A stretch of 64,000 bases of DNA from Candidatus Gastranaerophilales bacterium (GCA_944325555.1 CALVAN010000004.1:1-64000), one strand, 5' to 3'; shown: positions 9,327 through 17,701, counted from the stretch's first letter. Program-made: numbers and translations. Notes: generated from the sequence alone by a model not told the origin.

Positions 9327-10325
9327 CTACAAAATCATAGCCAGAACCATAAGCAGAATACTGCCGATTTGGATACCGGCGTTTAATCTGCGGGCCCACT
9401 TGTTAGAGTCATATTCCTGAGATGTCTTTTGAGCTGTCGTAACAGCAAGAAGCCTTTGAATACGAGCTTCATCATTGTCACTAAAGGTACGCCGGAATAA
9501 ATTTGACTCTAATCGGGCAAGACGCTTGGAAGGCGGTTCTTGAGCAAACCTTTTGCCAAAGAGCTGCTTTTCCAAAACGTCCAAATCATAATTCTGCGCA
9601 TAACCGACTGTTTCGTCGTCAAAAGCAGAAGAATCAGGATAAGAAGAATAAGGAGAATCAAAAGAAGGCGACGGCTGAGCTATATGGTTTTTAGACCCCT
9701 CATAGCTGTAGTAATTGTATTGGGTATCGTTATCCCCCATATATTTTTGTCCGTTTTCAAGAATAATTTCCTCACGCATCGGGTCAATATCCACAGCGGC
9801 AAGCTGTGACCCTCCGAGCAGTTTGTCACGCAAAGCATCCACTCTTTCATTCAAAGAGAGGGTGCTTTTTTGGGCAAAATCTTTAGGGAATACCTGTTTT
9901 TCCAATCTGGCAAGTCTGTCGTAAATATCGTCGTTTTCGTAAGCCTTTTTAAAGACTTTTTGTTCCAGTTTGTCGACCACGGGATATTTTATACCCGCCT
10001 CGGCCTGAGGACCGATATCCTTTGTCATCGGTTCTTCTTCCGGTACATAACTTTGGTTGAGCGAAGCAGCCGCACCCGTTGCTCCGCCGAGGTTCATATC
10101 TTTATAAATTTTATCGACCCTGTTTTTTAAAGACTGAGAAGAGGTCTGCCCGTAAAGGTCTTTTTCCACACGTGCAACCCTTGATATATCAGAGCCTTTG
10201 TTTGTATAGCCGTAAAAATATTTTTCGATTTCCTCAAGTTTCGTTCCGACATAATCAGCAGCAAAAGAGTTTGAGCACAAAACAAACAGCGCAAAAACCG
10301 ATAGCAATAATTTTTTATATTTCAT
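9327..10325 (-). CDS. Exported protein with LE-K-x-F-G / R-L-x-R-L-E repeats
   Basis: The better start is ATG 10325, which opens a signal peptide (MKYKKLLLSVFALFVLCSNSFAA); the open frame extends to 10457 but that part has no signal or ribosome site. The mature part holds at least three copies of a 45-55 residue helical repeat: LEEIEKYFYG...RVARVEKDLYG, LEQKVFKKAY...RLARLEKQVF and LEKQLFGKRF...RLARLESNLF. The last 20 residues are hydrophobic (IQIGSILLMVLAMIL) and may anchor the protein. I do not recognise a named family. The low-complexity middle is rich in Tyr, Ser and Asp. It probably resides in the cell envelope. Confidence 0.7.
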   Translation of the reverse strand: MKYKKLLLSVFALFVLCSNSFAADYVGTKLEEIEKYFYGYTNKGSDISRVARVEKDLYGQTSSQSLKNRVDKIYKDMNLGGATGAAASLNQSYVPEEEPMTKDIGPQAEAGIKYPVVDKLEQKVFKKAYENDDIYDRLARLEKQVFPKDFAQKSTLSLNERVDALRDKLLGGSQLAAVDIDPMREEIILENGQKYMGDNDTQYNYYSYEGSKNHIAQPSPSFDSPYSSYPDSSAFDDETVGYAQNYDLDVLEKQLFGKRFAQEPPSKRLARLESNLFRRTFSDNDEARIQRLLAVTTAQKTSQEYDSNKWARRLNAGIQIGSILLMVLAMIL

Positions 10326-10598
10326 AAAAAATACCCGTTTAACATAACCCGACTTTAAGATAAACGGATTTTTTACGGTGCTCAATTCTCCTGATATCAA
10401 GTATTTATTCAAAAATATTGCCGCAAAAAAATAATACTTTACGGTAATAAAAATCAAAAAGCCAACTTATACAAACCAATTACGGTTAACATAAAGTATT
10501 ACTATCGCCGTTTTTTTACAATAAAAAATAATTATTCTCAAAATTTAAATATATTTAGAATATAATAATTATAAGAAAAGATTTATGGGGCGGTTAAC

Positions 10599-11324
10599 TT
10601 GGAACTCACAGCTGAACAAAATATTAAAGATATTGTAAAAAATACCAACCTGCAGCATATCGCAATAATTATGGACGGCAACAGACGCTGGGCAAAAGAA
10701 AAAATGCTGCCTTCAGCAATGGGGCATCAAAGAGGAGTGGATTCCCTGCGCACAACCATGCGCCTTTTTGACGAATTCGGAATCAAATATTTGACGGTTT
10801 ATGCTTTTTCCACCGAAAACTGGAACAGAAAAAAGGAAGAAGTCGAATTTTTAATGGGGCTGCTTGCTAAAACTCTGCTAAACGAGCTGGACGACATGCA
10901 CAAAGAAAACGTCAAAATAAAATTCCTCGGTGATATTTCGCAGCTTAACAAAAATCTTATAAAAATCGTTCACCATGCAGAAGAAAAAACAAAAAACAAC
11001 ACCGGAGTAAACCTTAACATTGCCTTTAACTACGGAGCAAGAAACGAAATTGTACACGCATTGCAATCCATAATTAAAGAAGGCATTGCACCCGAACAAA
11101 TTACGGAAGAAACAATCTCGAAGCACCTATACACAAAAGATATTCCCGACCCTGACCTTTTAATCAGAACAGGCGGAGAAAAAAGAATCAGCAACTATCT
11201 TCTCTGGCAGCTTGCGTATTCCGAAATTTACGTAACAGATACCTACTGGCCCGAGTTCGACAGAAAAGAGCTGTCTAAAGCAATCCTTGAGTTTGAAAAA
11301 AGAAACAGACGCTTTGGCAAGTAA
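10599..11324 (+). CDS. uppS: Undecaprenyl diphosphate synthase (cis-prenyltransferase)
   Basis: 241 residues with all UPPS regions: HIAIIMDGNRRWAKE with catalytic Asp near residue 27, MGHQRGVDSL, YAFSTENWNRKKEEV, FNYGARNEI, and PDPDLLIRTGGEKRISN. It condenses isopentenyl diphosphate onto farnesyl diphosphate to make the lipid carrier for peptidoglycan and LPS. The start is TTG 10599; no in-frame ATG lies before the catalytic motif, and a GGGGCGG stretch lies about 6 nt upstream. A TATAAT at 10561-10566 may be its -10 box. dxr and murA elsewhere in the window belong to connected pathways. Confidence 0.95.
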   Translation: MELTAEQNIKDIVKNTNLQHIAIIMDGNRRWAKEKMLPSAMGHQRGVDSLRTTMRLFDEFGIKYLTVYAFSTENWNRKKEEVEFLMGLLAKTLLNELDDMHKENVKIKFLGDISQLNKNLIKIVHHAEEKTKNNTGVNLNIAFNYGARNEIVHALQSIIKEGIAPEQITEETISKHLYTKDIPDPDLLIRTGGEKRISNYLLWQLAYSEIYVTDTYWPEFDRKELSKAILEFEKRNRRFGK

Positions 11325-11328
11325 TATT

Positions 11329-11491
11329 TTTCATATAGTCAACTAACCCCGACAACTCATTGAGCAGGTGCAATAAACAAGTACGATATTGGCTGCATAA
11401 CATGGGCACCTGCAACAAGTACATGGGGTCACTTGAGCAAAATTATAGCTTAGGCGACCTCGCTACCTCTCATCAATGTGCCACTCAGACA
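11329..11491 (-). repeat. Structured dispersed repeat, copy D (internally shortened)
   Basis: Read on the minus strand it begins TGTCTGAG near 11491, four bases after the stop codon of the upstream gene, and ends GTTGACTATATGAAA near 11329. The stem arms CAGGTGC (minus-strand sense of 11406-11412) and GCACCTG (of 11365-11371) pair perfectly. The outer arms TGACCCC and GGGGTTA pair with one G-U. Relative to copies A and B it lacks about 100 bp of the left half. Confidence 0.8.
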
Positions 11492-11493
11492 TT

Positions 11494-12288
11494 CTACTTA
11501 TCTTTATCTCCCGCTTTTGAAAAATTAAAAGAGCCGAACTTTTCTTTAATTTTGTTTTTAAGGTGCTTTATATTAAAGTAATACGAAGGCGGTTTTGTTG
11601 CACAACCGGGGTCGATAAGGTAAACTTTGCCGTCTTTTGTTCTGCCGAACTGGCGGGTTTTGATTATTGCGTCGGGGTCGTCGTCGTCAAAGTGCACAAG
11701 ATAATCCCTCATTGTATAACCCTTGCTTTTTATATACTTAACAAGAGTTCTTAACTCTTCTTGTGTTAAATCCTCCTGAGTTATTTTTTCTTCAAGATAA
11801 TAGTAGCAATCCCCCAAAGAGCCCCGTTTTTTAATCGGCAAATCAAAATCATCGGGCTTTCTGTTATTTGGAAAATGGTTTGTGTCGCTGATTTTTACAA
11901 CATCACCGTCAACCGTTTCAAAAGCAAAAGCGTATGCACCAAGACCGATTAAAGCTTTTACTTTTATATCGCCTATTTTGGGGTTTTTGTTTAATTGTTC
12001 GGCTATATAGATTAATGTACCTTGCGGATGCAGCTTTTTGTCCATTTGTTCTCTGATATAGTCGTCCTCGGTATTGCCTAGCTCTGCAAAAACCTTTTTT
12101 AATTCAACGGGTTGTTTAAATTTGATAAAAACAAGGTTATTGGATTTATCCTTCTCCATATTTGCCATATAGATGACATGTGCGTCAAAAGTATCCGCCT
12201 TCAACTTATTATCCGTGTTGAAGCTGCGGGAAAAAGATACTCTGTTTAAAGGCACATTATATGTATAATTTAGAGGAAGAATTTTCAT
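11494..12288 (-). CDS. Protein-kinase-fold-like protein, probably degenerate
   Basis: The open frame reaches 12345, but that ATG lies inside a GTTGACTATATGAAA box that looks like a promoter, so I prefer ATG 12288 (264 residues, MKILPLNYTYN). Residues near 120-145 read ALIGLGAYAFAFETVDG then VVKIS, resembling a kinase glycine loop and ATP-binding Lys. Near the C-terminus YLVHFDDDD and YLIDPGCA resemble catalytic and DFG-like loops, but the canonical HRD and DFG are not present. This suggests a remote or inactive kinase/phosphotransferase fold; sequence comparison with HipA, Fic or phage kinases was not possible. The N-terminus weakly matches a short motif shared by other proteins here. Confidence 0.55.
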   Translation of the reverse strand: MKILPLNYTYNVPLNRVSFSRSFNTDNKLKADTFDAHVIYMANMEKDKSNNLVFIKFKQPVELKKVFAELGNTEDDYIREQMDKKLHPQGTLIYIAEQLNKNPKIGDIKVKALIGLGAYAFAFETVDGDVVKISDTNHFPNNRKPDDFDLPIKKRGSLGDCYYYLEEKITQEDLTQEELRTLVKYIKSKGYTMRDYLVHFDDDDPDAIIKTRQFGRTKDGKVYLIDPGCATKPPSYYFNIKHLKNKIKEKFGSFNFSKAGDKDK

Positions 12289-12318
12289 ACCACATATAAA
12301 AACAATACAAAAAATTTT

Positions 12319-12357
12319 TTGCGTATTAATGTTAAAATTTTTCATATAGTCAACACA
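12319..12357 (-). promoter_or_regulatory. TTGACT box between divergent genes
   Basis: On the minus strand GTTGACTATATGAAAAATTT occurs at 12357-12338, the same right-end sequence as the dispersed repeat but without the rest of it. TTGACT fits a -35 box; a possible -10 (ATTAAT) follows after 17 nt. It would drive the kinase-like gene from ATG 12288. Confidence 0.4.
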
Positions 12358-12369
12358 GGGAGAGAAAAT

Positions 12370-12957
12370 ATGCTCAAAATCGCACTCGGTACATCAAATC
12401 CGCACAAACTCGAAGAAATTAACGACATGTTAAAAGAAATTCACCCCGACAGTATTGAATTTGTACTTGTGGAAGGCGATTTTGACCCTGTTGAAAACGG
12501 AACAACCTTTGAAGAAAACTCGTACATAAAAGCAGCAGAAGCCGCAAAAATAATGGGGATTCCCGCCCTTGCCGACGACACGGGGCTTTGTGTGGACGCT
12601 CTCGGCGGACGTCCGGGGCTATACTCGGCAAGATATGCTCCGGATCAAAAATCAAAAATCGCAAAGCTGCTTGAAGAGATGAAGGACGTTGAAAAAGACA
12701 AACGTTCGGCGCATTTTGTCTGCACCATGACGCTTGTTGAACCGGACGGAACAAAATTACATACACAGATCGGCAAAATAGAAGGCTTTATTGACACAAA
12801 ACCCTCAGGCACGCACGGTTTTGGCTATGATCCGTTGTTTTTTATACCGGAATTAAACAAAACCATGGCAGATATGACAATGAAAGAGAAAAACACGCTC
12901 TCACACCGTGCACGTGCACTAAAGCCCATGGTGGAGTGGATAAAGGGTAATCTGTAG
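12370..12957 (+). CDS. rdgB: XTP/dITP diphosphatase (RdgB/HAM1 family)
   Basis: 195 residues from ATG 12370, which follows an AGGGAGAG ribosome site; the longer open frame from 12319 adds a non-conserved extension. Family motifs in order are GTSNPHKLEEI (substrate loop), TFEENSYIKA, ALADDTGLCVDALGGRPGLYSARYA, and HGFGYDPLFF followed by KNTLSHRARA. It hydrolyses non-canonical purine triphosphates such as dITP and XTP to monophosphates, keeping them out of DNA. It stands divergent to the kinase-like gene and is followed by a repeat mosaic. Confidence 0.95.
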   Translation: MLKIALGTSNPHKLEEINDMLKEIHPDSIEFVLVEGDFDPVENGTTFEENSYIKAAEAAKIMGIPALADDTGLCVDALGGRPGLYSARYAPDQKSKIAKLLEEMKDVEKDKRSAHFVCTMTLVEPDGTKLHTQIGKIEGFIDTKPSGTHGFGYDPLFFIPELNKTMADMTMKEKNTLSHRARALKPMVEWIKGNL

Positions 12958-12984
12958 AAAATATGTTATCCCGAAGGCAAAAAC

Positions 12985-13242
12985 ACATCGTCATTCTGAG
13001 GGAACCTAGTGACCGAAGAATCTACGAGGGAATCTATAACTGATTTTTGCTTGAGATGCAGGCGAGGTACGAGCCGTGTGAAGCTGTCTTGTATTTGCTT
13101 AACGCTCGCAGAGATTCGCCTTTTGTGCTTTGCACAAGACGGCTTACTTCTGCTCGCTCACCGGATTCGTTCACTTTGTTCACTCCATCCGTCCGCAAAT
13201 CCGCAGGATGCCCTTGGGTACAAGCGAGGTCCCTCTCAGACA
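12985..13242 (-). repeat. Repeat mosaic: copy E of the dispersed element fused to a REP unit
   Basis: Read on the minus strand from 13242 it begins TGTCTGAGAGGGACCTCGCTTG, then follows the left half of copies A and B as far as GGGCATCCTG. An insert of about 120 bp replaces the short ATATGTA segment, after which CGGCTCGTA...CTCGCCTGCATCTCAAGC resumes. At 12988-13023 it ends in the widespread CGTCATTCTGAGG...GAATCTA repeat. The right half with the covarying stem is missing. Short open frames here are not convincing genes. Confidence 0.7.
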
Positions 13243-13256
13243 AACTTCAAAAGCAT

Positions 13257-13284
13257 AAAAAAATCAGACCTTTCGGTCTGAGTT
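13257..13284 (-). terminator. Terminator of the 95-residue gene
   Basis: TCAGACC-TTTC-GGTCTGA at 13264-13281 forms a 7-bp stem and is followed on the minus strand by seven T. It lies about 75 nt beyond the stop of the small gene at 13358-13645. Confidence 0.75.
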
Positions 13285-13357
13285 TACTGCATCTATTCAA
13301 ATTAAAATTATAAACGGGGGAAAAAAGCTTTTGTTATAATGTTTTGGCTAAAATATA

Positions 13358-13645
13358 TTATGCTCTGTATAATATATTTTGGGTTGAATCATAGCTTTCG
13401 ATAGCATCTTTCAACTGTTGAGCGTGTTTTGTTGTTTCATCAGAGAATAAAACATCTTTGAAGAAATTAATTTTGCTCATAAAGTTGCTTTTGTTTCTTT
13501 TATCGTTGGAAGATTCAACAAATGCTTCTAAAATAGCCGGAGAAACACTGTCTGTTTGAGATTGTTTGAAAACAGGTCTTGTGGCATATTGTTTGTTATT
13601 ATTTATATTTGAATAGCTATATGTATTTATGCTATTAATTTTCAT
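13358..13645 (-). CDS. Small protein with MKINSINT N-terminal motif, unknown function
   Basis: 95 residues, mostly polar, no signal peptide or membrane segment. It starts MKINSINTYSYSNINNN, an Asn/Ser-rich leader resembling the first eight residues of the proteins starting at 42654, 54760 and 56242, and it is followed by RPVFKQ. The C-terminal half is predicted helical. An AAAGGACG stretch lies about 9 nt before the start. A strong terminator downstream and an inverted repeat upstream (13701-13723) support a real, independently transcribed gene. The function is not recognised. Confidence 0.6.
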   Translation of the reverse strand: MKINSINTYSYSNINNNKQYATRPVFKQSQTDSVSPAILEAFVESSNDKRNKSNFMSKINFFKDVLFSDETTKHAQQLKDAIESYDSTQNILYRA

Positions 13646-14099
13646 TTTTTTCGTCCTTTTATTGTGACTTGGTTTAATTAAGTGTTTTATCTACACTATT
13701 TAGTACATTTTTATTATGTACTATAAACTTTTCTTTGTCAACCCTTCTTAAAAAATTCTTAATATCTTCTCAAAATCCTTGTTATTACTATATTTTAGAT
13801 AAAGTGCATTTTGTACACTTAATCATATGTTTTATACTATTTTTATTCAATAAGATAAAAAATCAGAAGAATTATTAAAAAATACCCGACCGGCTAATTG
13901 TTATTAAAGTGATTTTCAAGTTATATATAATTAAATCTTTTTCATACTTCCAACTATTCTTAATTCCAGACAGCTAGGGCTTTTCTAGACCAAAGCCCTA
14001 TTTTTTTTGTTTATTATTTAACTAAAAAATATAAAAAATAAAGTGTATTTTTAACAATTAATTTTACGGCATGCCTTTTCAGCATTTTAGGCAAAAGGC
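13646..14099. other. Intergenic region with operator-like repeat and orphan terminator
   Basis: No protein gene is evident. TAGTACAT-TTTTATT-ATGTACTA at 13701-13723 is a perfect 8-bp inverted repeat about 60 bp upstream of the small minus-strand gene and may be its operator. A strong plus-strand terminator lies at 13975-14008 although no plus-strand gene precedes it for 1 kb. Confidence 0.5.
13975..14008 (+). terminator. Orphan intrinsic terminator
   Basis: TAGGGCTTT (13975-13983) pairs with AAAGCCCTA (13992-14000) and eight T follow. Only a plus-strand transcript would use it, but no plus-strand coding gene is upstream after rdgB, so it may end a small RNA. Confidence 0.75.
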
Positions 14100-14639
14100 T
14101 CAATCTCTGTTGATTATTGACCCGACTACATCGTCATATTTGCCGGCTGCTTTTAAAATCAGGTCGCACAACTCTCTTACAGCACCTCTGCCACCGTTTT
14201 TAGAGGCAACATAGCCTGCATAATTACGAACCTCTTCCACTGCATCATGCGGGCATGCCGGCAGCCCTACGACCTTTAAACAGCATATGTCAGGCAAATC
14301 ATCACCCATATAGGCAATTTCCTCGGGTTTCAAGTTGTATTCGGCCATTAACTCTTTAAGTGCGGCTATCTTGTTTTTGCAGCCTTCAACAAGTTTTGTC
14401 ATGCCAAGATTGTTGAATCTGTGTCTTACGGTTCCGTTCTGGCGTGCGGTAATAATAGCGGTCACAAAGCCTGTTTTGTTAAGCATAACAATGCCCTGAC
14501 CGTCTTTTGCATTAAAAGTTTTGTATTCAACTCCGTTTTCATCAAAAACAAGCGACCCATCCGTCATAACGCCGTCTACGTCGAGCACGAGCGCTTTTAT
14601 TTTTGATGCTTTTTCAAAAATTTCTTTTTCGTAATTCAT
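14100..14639 (-). CDS. kdsC: 3-deoxy-D-manno-octulosonate 8-phosphate phosphatase
   Basis: 179-residue HAD-superfamily C0-type phosphatase. Motif I is LDVDGVMTDGSL near residue 18 with both catalytic Asp; TARQNG holds the motif II Ser/Thr; YMGDDLPDICCL near residue 110 is motif IV. It removes phosphate from Kdo-8-phosphate in lipopolysaccharide core synthesis. Its ATG overlaps the kdsD stop (TAATG), so the two are translationally coupled. Presence of this pair implies a Kdo-containing outer membrane. Confidence 0.93.
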   Translation of the reverse strand: MNYEKEIFEKASKIKALVLDVDGVMTDGSLVFDENGVEYKTFNAKDGQGIVMLNKTGFVTAIITARQNGTVRHRFNNLGMTKLVEGCKNKIAALKELMAEYNLKPEEIAYMGDDLPDICCLKVVGLPACPHDAVEEVRNYAGYVASKNGGRGAVRELCDLILKAAGKYDDVVGSIINRD

Positions 14640-15625
14640 TATGCAACACCCGCTTTTAAAAGGTCATGGATATGTATAATCCCGACGGGTTTACCCTTTT
14701 CGTCACAAACCGCAAGCGAGGTAATGGAGTGTTTTTCCATAATATGAAGAGCCTTAGCCGCCAGATCAGTTGCCTGAATAATTTTCGGGTTTTTAGTCAT
14801 AACATCTTTTGCTATTAAAGAAGCGGTATTGTTGTATTTTAACAAAGTACGTCTGATGTCGCCGTCCGTTAAGATACCTGTCATAACCCCGTTAGCATCA
14901 ACCATAATTGCACATCCGAGTTTTTTGTCCGAGATAAATCGGATTGTATCGAGAAACTTTGTATTTTCGCTCAAAACAGGGATACGTTCGCCCGTAATCA
15001 TCAAGTCGGAAACATGATACAGCACGCCTCTGCCGAGTGCGCCCGACGGATGGAACATAAGGAAGTCTTCCTCTGTGAATCCTCTTTTTTTAAGCAAACA
15101 AATTGCAACTGCATCACCCATTGCCAACGTTGCGGTTGTACTTGCCGTAGGAGCTTTACCGAGAGGGCATGCCTCTTTTTCAACGGAAATATCAAGCACT
15201 ACATCGGATTTTTTGCCGAGAGTAGACTCTTTTTTACCCGTCATTGCTATCATTTTTACTCCAAAACGTTCAATCAACGGTAAAAGGTTCATCAATTCTG
15301 CCGTTTCTCCGCTGTTAGATATAGCAATAACTACATCATCACGTGTGATAAGCCCGGAATCTCCGTGTGTACTTTCTGCAGGGTGAAGAAAATATGACGG
15401 TGTACCCGTAGAAGATAATGTAGCCGCAATTTTTCTTCCTATATGTCCTGATTTACCCATACCCGTAACGATAACACGTCCCTTACAGCCGTAAAGAATA
15501 TCTATGGCTTTTTCAAAATCCTCGCCGATTCTTTCTTTTAACTTCAAAATAGAATCAGCCTCTATTTGCAAAACTTGCATTGCCAGATCACGTATGGAGT
15601 TAATTTTATTTAAAGTTTGCAGCAT
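14639..15625 (-). CDS. kdsD: D-arabinose 5-phosphate isomerase
   Basis: 328 residues with an N-terminal SIS sugar-isomerase domain (GKSGHIGRKIAATLSSTGTPSYFLHPAES near residues 55-85, split here as GKSGHIGRKI and FLHPAESTHGD) and a pair of CBS domains in the last 130 residues. It converts ribulose 5-phosphate to arabinose 5-phosphate, the first step of Kdo synthesis. GAGGT lies 5 nt before ATG. It directly precedes kdsC with a one-base stop/start overlap. The CBS pair may sense a nucleotide or sugar phosphate, as proposed for the family. Confidence 0.93.
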   Translation of the reverse strand: MLQTLNKINSIRDLAMQVLQIEADSILKLKERIGEDFEKAIDILYGCKGRVIVTGMGKSGHIGRKIAATLSSTGTPSYFLHPAESTHGDSGLITRDDVVIAISNSGETAELMNLLPLIERFGVKMIAMTGKKESTLGKKSDVVLDISVEKEACPLGKAPTASTTATLAMGDAVAICLLKKRGFTEEDFLMFHPSGALGRGVLYHVSDLMITGERIPVLSENTKFLDTIRFISDKKLGCAIMVDANGVMTGILTDGDIRRTLLKYNNTASLIAKDVMTKNPKIIQATDLAAKALHIMEKHSITSLAVCDEKGKPVGIIHIHDLLKAGVA

Positions 15626-15705
15626 ATTACCTCACCCGTTTGTTTTTTATAATTATAAGTCAAATAGCGCCAAAGGGCAAAAATAAAGGACAAAATCAAT
15701 AATTC

Positions 15706-16155
15706 TTAACGGATTTTTATGTTTCTTGCAATATCTCTGTCCATTGCTTTTTTGGCAATTGCTTCACGTTTGTCATGCAGCTGTTTGCCTTTTGCAAGAG
15801 CTATTTCCACTTTTGCCCAGCCGTTTTCCAGATACACGCTCAAAGGGACAATGGTGTATTGTTCTTTTTTCACTTTGCCGAGCATTTTTAGAATTTCGTT
15901 TTTATTTAACAGCAGTTTTCTTTTTCTTTCAGGATCCGGGTTAAACCTGTTGCCCTGAGCATAAGGATTTATATGGACGTTATAGAGCCATACCTCGCCG
16001 TCTTCAATCTTTGCGAAGCTGTCTTTAAGGTTTATTGCTCCCTGTCTTATTGATTTTATTTCCGTACCCGTAAGCACAATACCTGCGTTGTATTTTTCTA
16101 AAATCAAAAAGTCATGAAAAGCTTTTTTGTTGTTTGCTACTACTTTTTTGCCCAT
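15706..16155 (-). CDS. smpB: SsrA-binding protein SmpB
   Basis: 149 residues with the SmpB core: the N-terminal VVANNKKAFHDFLI, GIVLTGTEIKSIRQG, and PERKRKLLLNKNEI, and a basic C-terminal tail (HDKREAIAKKAMDRDIAR) that enters the mRNA channel. It delivers tmRNA to stalled ribosomes. On the minus strand TTGACT at about 16195-16190 may be its -35 box; the sequence TTGACTACATAAAA resembles the right end of the dispersed repeat. The tmRNA gene is not in the window. Confidence 0.96.
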   Translation of the reverse strand: MGKKVVANNKKAFHDFLILEKYNAGIVLTGTEIKSIRQGAINLKDSFAKIEDGEVWLYNVHINPYAQGNRFNPDPERKRKLLLNKNEILKMLGKVKKEQYTIVPLSVYLENGWAKVEIALAKGKQLHDKREAIAKKAMDRDIARNIKIR

Positions 16156-16202
16156 AGTTTTATTTTAACATCAAAAGTTTTTATGTAGTCAACGGATAAT
16201 AC

Positions 16203-17399
16203 CTATTTTTCCGTTGTATCGGGTATTGAATAAAAATATTTATACCCGTCGTTGTAGGCTTTTACAATGCTTTTTGCAAACCTTTTTCCGTTTGACCAGT
16301 ATGCCATATGTGAAGAAAATACGTTTGTCCAGCATTTTACCCCTGTAGCGTCGTACAAAAATCCGCCGTTTGGCGTCACATCACCAAGATTTTGCGAATT
16401 TTGCAAATCGTTTAATGTCGGTTTTCCGGCAAGAGGCATTCCTATAAAATCATTTTCATAATTTACTACGAGAAAGAAAACGTTATTTTCAACAAGATAT
16501 TTCATTGCAAGCTGCATCAGCTGGTTGCTGGAGGAGCCTTCTTTGGGCGCTGAAGAATCAAATATGGTTAATGGTGCTCCAAAAACGACAATACCCTTTA
16601 GTGCACCCTGCGGAGAGCAGTATTTGTCAGTATATGTATCCAGGTTAGGAAATTCTCGCTTCAAAAAAGATATGTCAGGATTTGCAACAAATTCATCATT
16701 ATCCGTATAAAATACCAGTTTGCTTTCTTTTAAAGCATCAAGGCAGGTTGGTTTGAATTTATGTTTTTTGACTGTTTGTGCAAAATATCTATTCATATAA
16801 GAATCATCATCAGCCGCATTTTTAACTTCATTTAAATCAATTATCGGCATTTTTTGTGTAAGATATTCCGAAGCCAGCAGGCTGCCCGCACTGTATCCGT
16901 ATAAAATAACCTGATTACCCTTTGAATTTTCTTCCTTCACAACTTTAAGCAAATCATTTAAAAGCGGAGTGTAATTAACCGGTTTGCTTATCCATATTGC
17001 GTCATGTAACAGGTGCGACAAAGTTTCTCTGCCAAATCTTGAAATAAACGACCCCACATTTTTTACATAAGCAAGTGCTTTATCCAATATTTTCTGGTTT
17101 TCTTCCGTCTGATCGGCCCAGAAGAATATTATTTCTTTTTCGCCTATTTTTTTGTTGCCGTTATCTAACAGATTTTTATACATAAAAGGATCATTTTGAA
17201 ACTGTTTGACCATGTCATCGTGTACATTGCGCACGGAATTGTTAAAGGCATCTCTGGTTTCGTAAGCACCGTGGATATAAATAATGTCTATCGGTTTTGC
17301 ATCGGCAGCTATAGGCAATTCGTCTTTAGCAGCTGCAAAAGGGCAGTTGAACAAGGATAAAAAAACAGCCAACAGTAAAATTTTACTTAAATATTTCAT
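16203..17399 (-). CDS. Secreted alpha/beta hydrolase, lipase-like
   Basis: 398 residues with a signal peptide (KILLLAVFLSLFNCPFAAA). IIYIHGAY near residue 40 resembles the oxyanion-hole strand-loop, and LYGYSAGSLLASEY near residue 165 is a GxSxG nucleophile elbow. The Asp and His of the triad cannot be assigned firmly; FLVVNYENDFIGMP and FSSHMAYW are candidates. This suggests a periplasmic or exported esterase/lipase. Substrate is unknown. A GGGGCGGAG ribosome site directly precedes ATG 17399. smpB lies 47 bp downstream on the same strand but seems to have its own promoter. Confidence 0.7.
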   Translation of the reverse strand: MKYLSKILLLAVFLSLFNCPFAAAKDELPIAADAKPIDIIYIHGAYETRDAFNNSVRNVHDDMVKQFQNDPFMYKNLLDNGNKKIGEKEIIFFWADQTEENQKILDKALAYVKNVGSFISRFGRETLSHLLHDAIWISKPVNYTPLLNDLLKVVKEENSKGNQVILYGYSAGSLLASEYLTQKMPIIDLNEVKNAADDDSYMNRYFAQTVKKHKFKPTCLDALKESKLVFYTDNDEFVANPDISFLKREFPNLDTYTDKYCSPQGALKGIVVFGAPLTIFDSSAPKEGSSSNQLMQLAMKYLVENNVFFLVVNYENDFIGMPLAGKPTLNDLQNSQNLGDVTPNGGFLYDATGVKCWTNVFSSHMAYWSNGKRFAKSIVKAYNDGYKYFYSIPDTTEK

Positions 17400-17701
17400 A
17401 CTCCGCCCCTCTGATACTGTTTTATAACATTTATATTATTTTAAATATAAGAAAAAATTTACATTTATTATATCATGGATTTTTAGGATTTTGGCTGTGG
17501 ATTTGTACAGGTTAAAGTTAAAAATCGGTTATCATTTTGGAATATTTATGCATTTCAATAAAAATAAATAAACCAAAACTGCGTAAACAGTGTAGCGGAT
17601 TAGGCATTTGTGCAGTAAACCGATAATTTACTAAATCCTAATTATTTAAAATACACGGCTTACAATGTAAGCCGTGTATATTAAAATAAATTTTTTGTTA
17701 T
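17400..17701. other. Intergenic region with terminator hairpin
   Basis: Apart from the hairpin at 17651-17679 that follows proS, I see only AT-rich sequence that should hold the promoter of the secreted hydrolase. No open frame with a ribosome site is visible. Confidence 0.5.
17651..17679 (-). terminator. Terminator hairpin after proS
   Basis: ATACACGGCTTAC-AAT-GTAAGCCGTGTAT is a perfect 13-bp stem with a 3-nt loop; on the minus strand TTTTAA follows. The core GGCTTAC-AA-GTAAGCC also occurs at about 24221-24238 after a repeat block, so the hairpin is reused. Confidence 0.65.

Noticed and set aside
11494-12345. Longer start (12345) for the kinase-like gene
   Set aside because: That ATG is part of the TTGACTATATGAAA promoter-like box; a later ATG at 12288 fits a transcript starting after the box.
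11329-12357. Integron-like gene cassette: gene flanked by two copies of the GTTGACTATATGAAA end
   Set aside because: The 3' core looks superficially like GTTRRRY, but the third R is C, no matching RYYYAAC site lies at the left end of the element, and no integrase is present.
13009-13313. Several open frames of 69-90 codons downstream of rdgB
   Set aside because: They lie inside the repeat mosaic and have no ribosome site; peptides are repeat translations.
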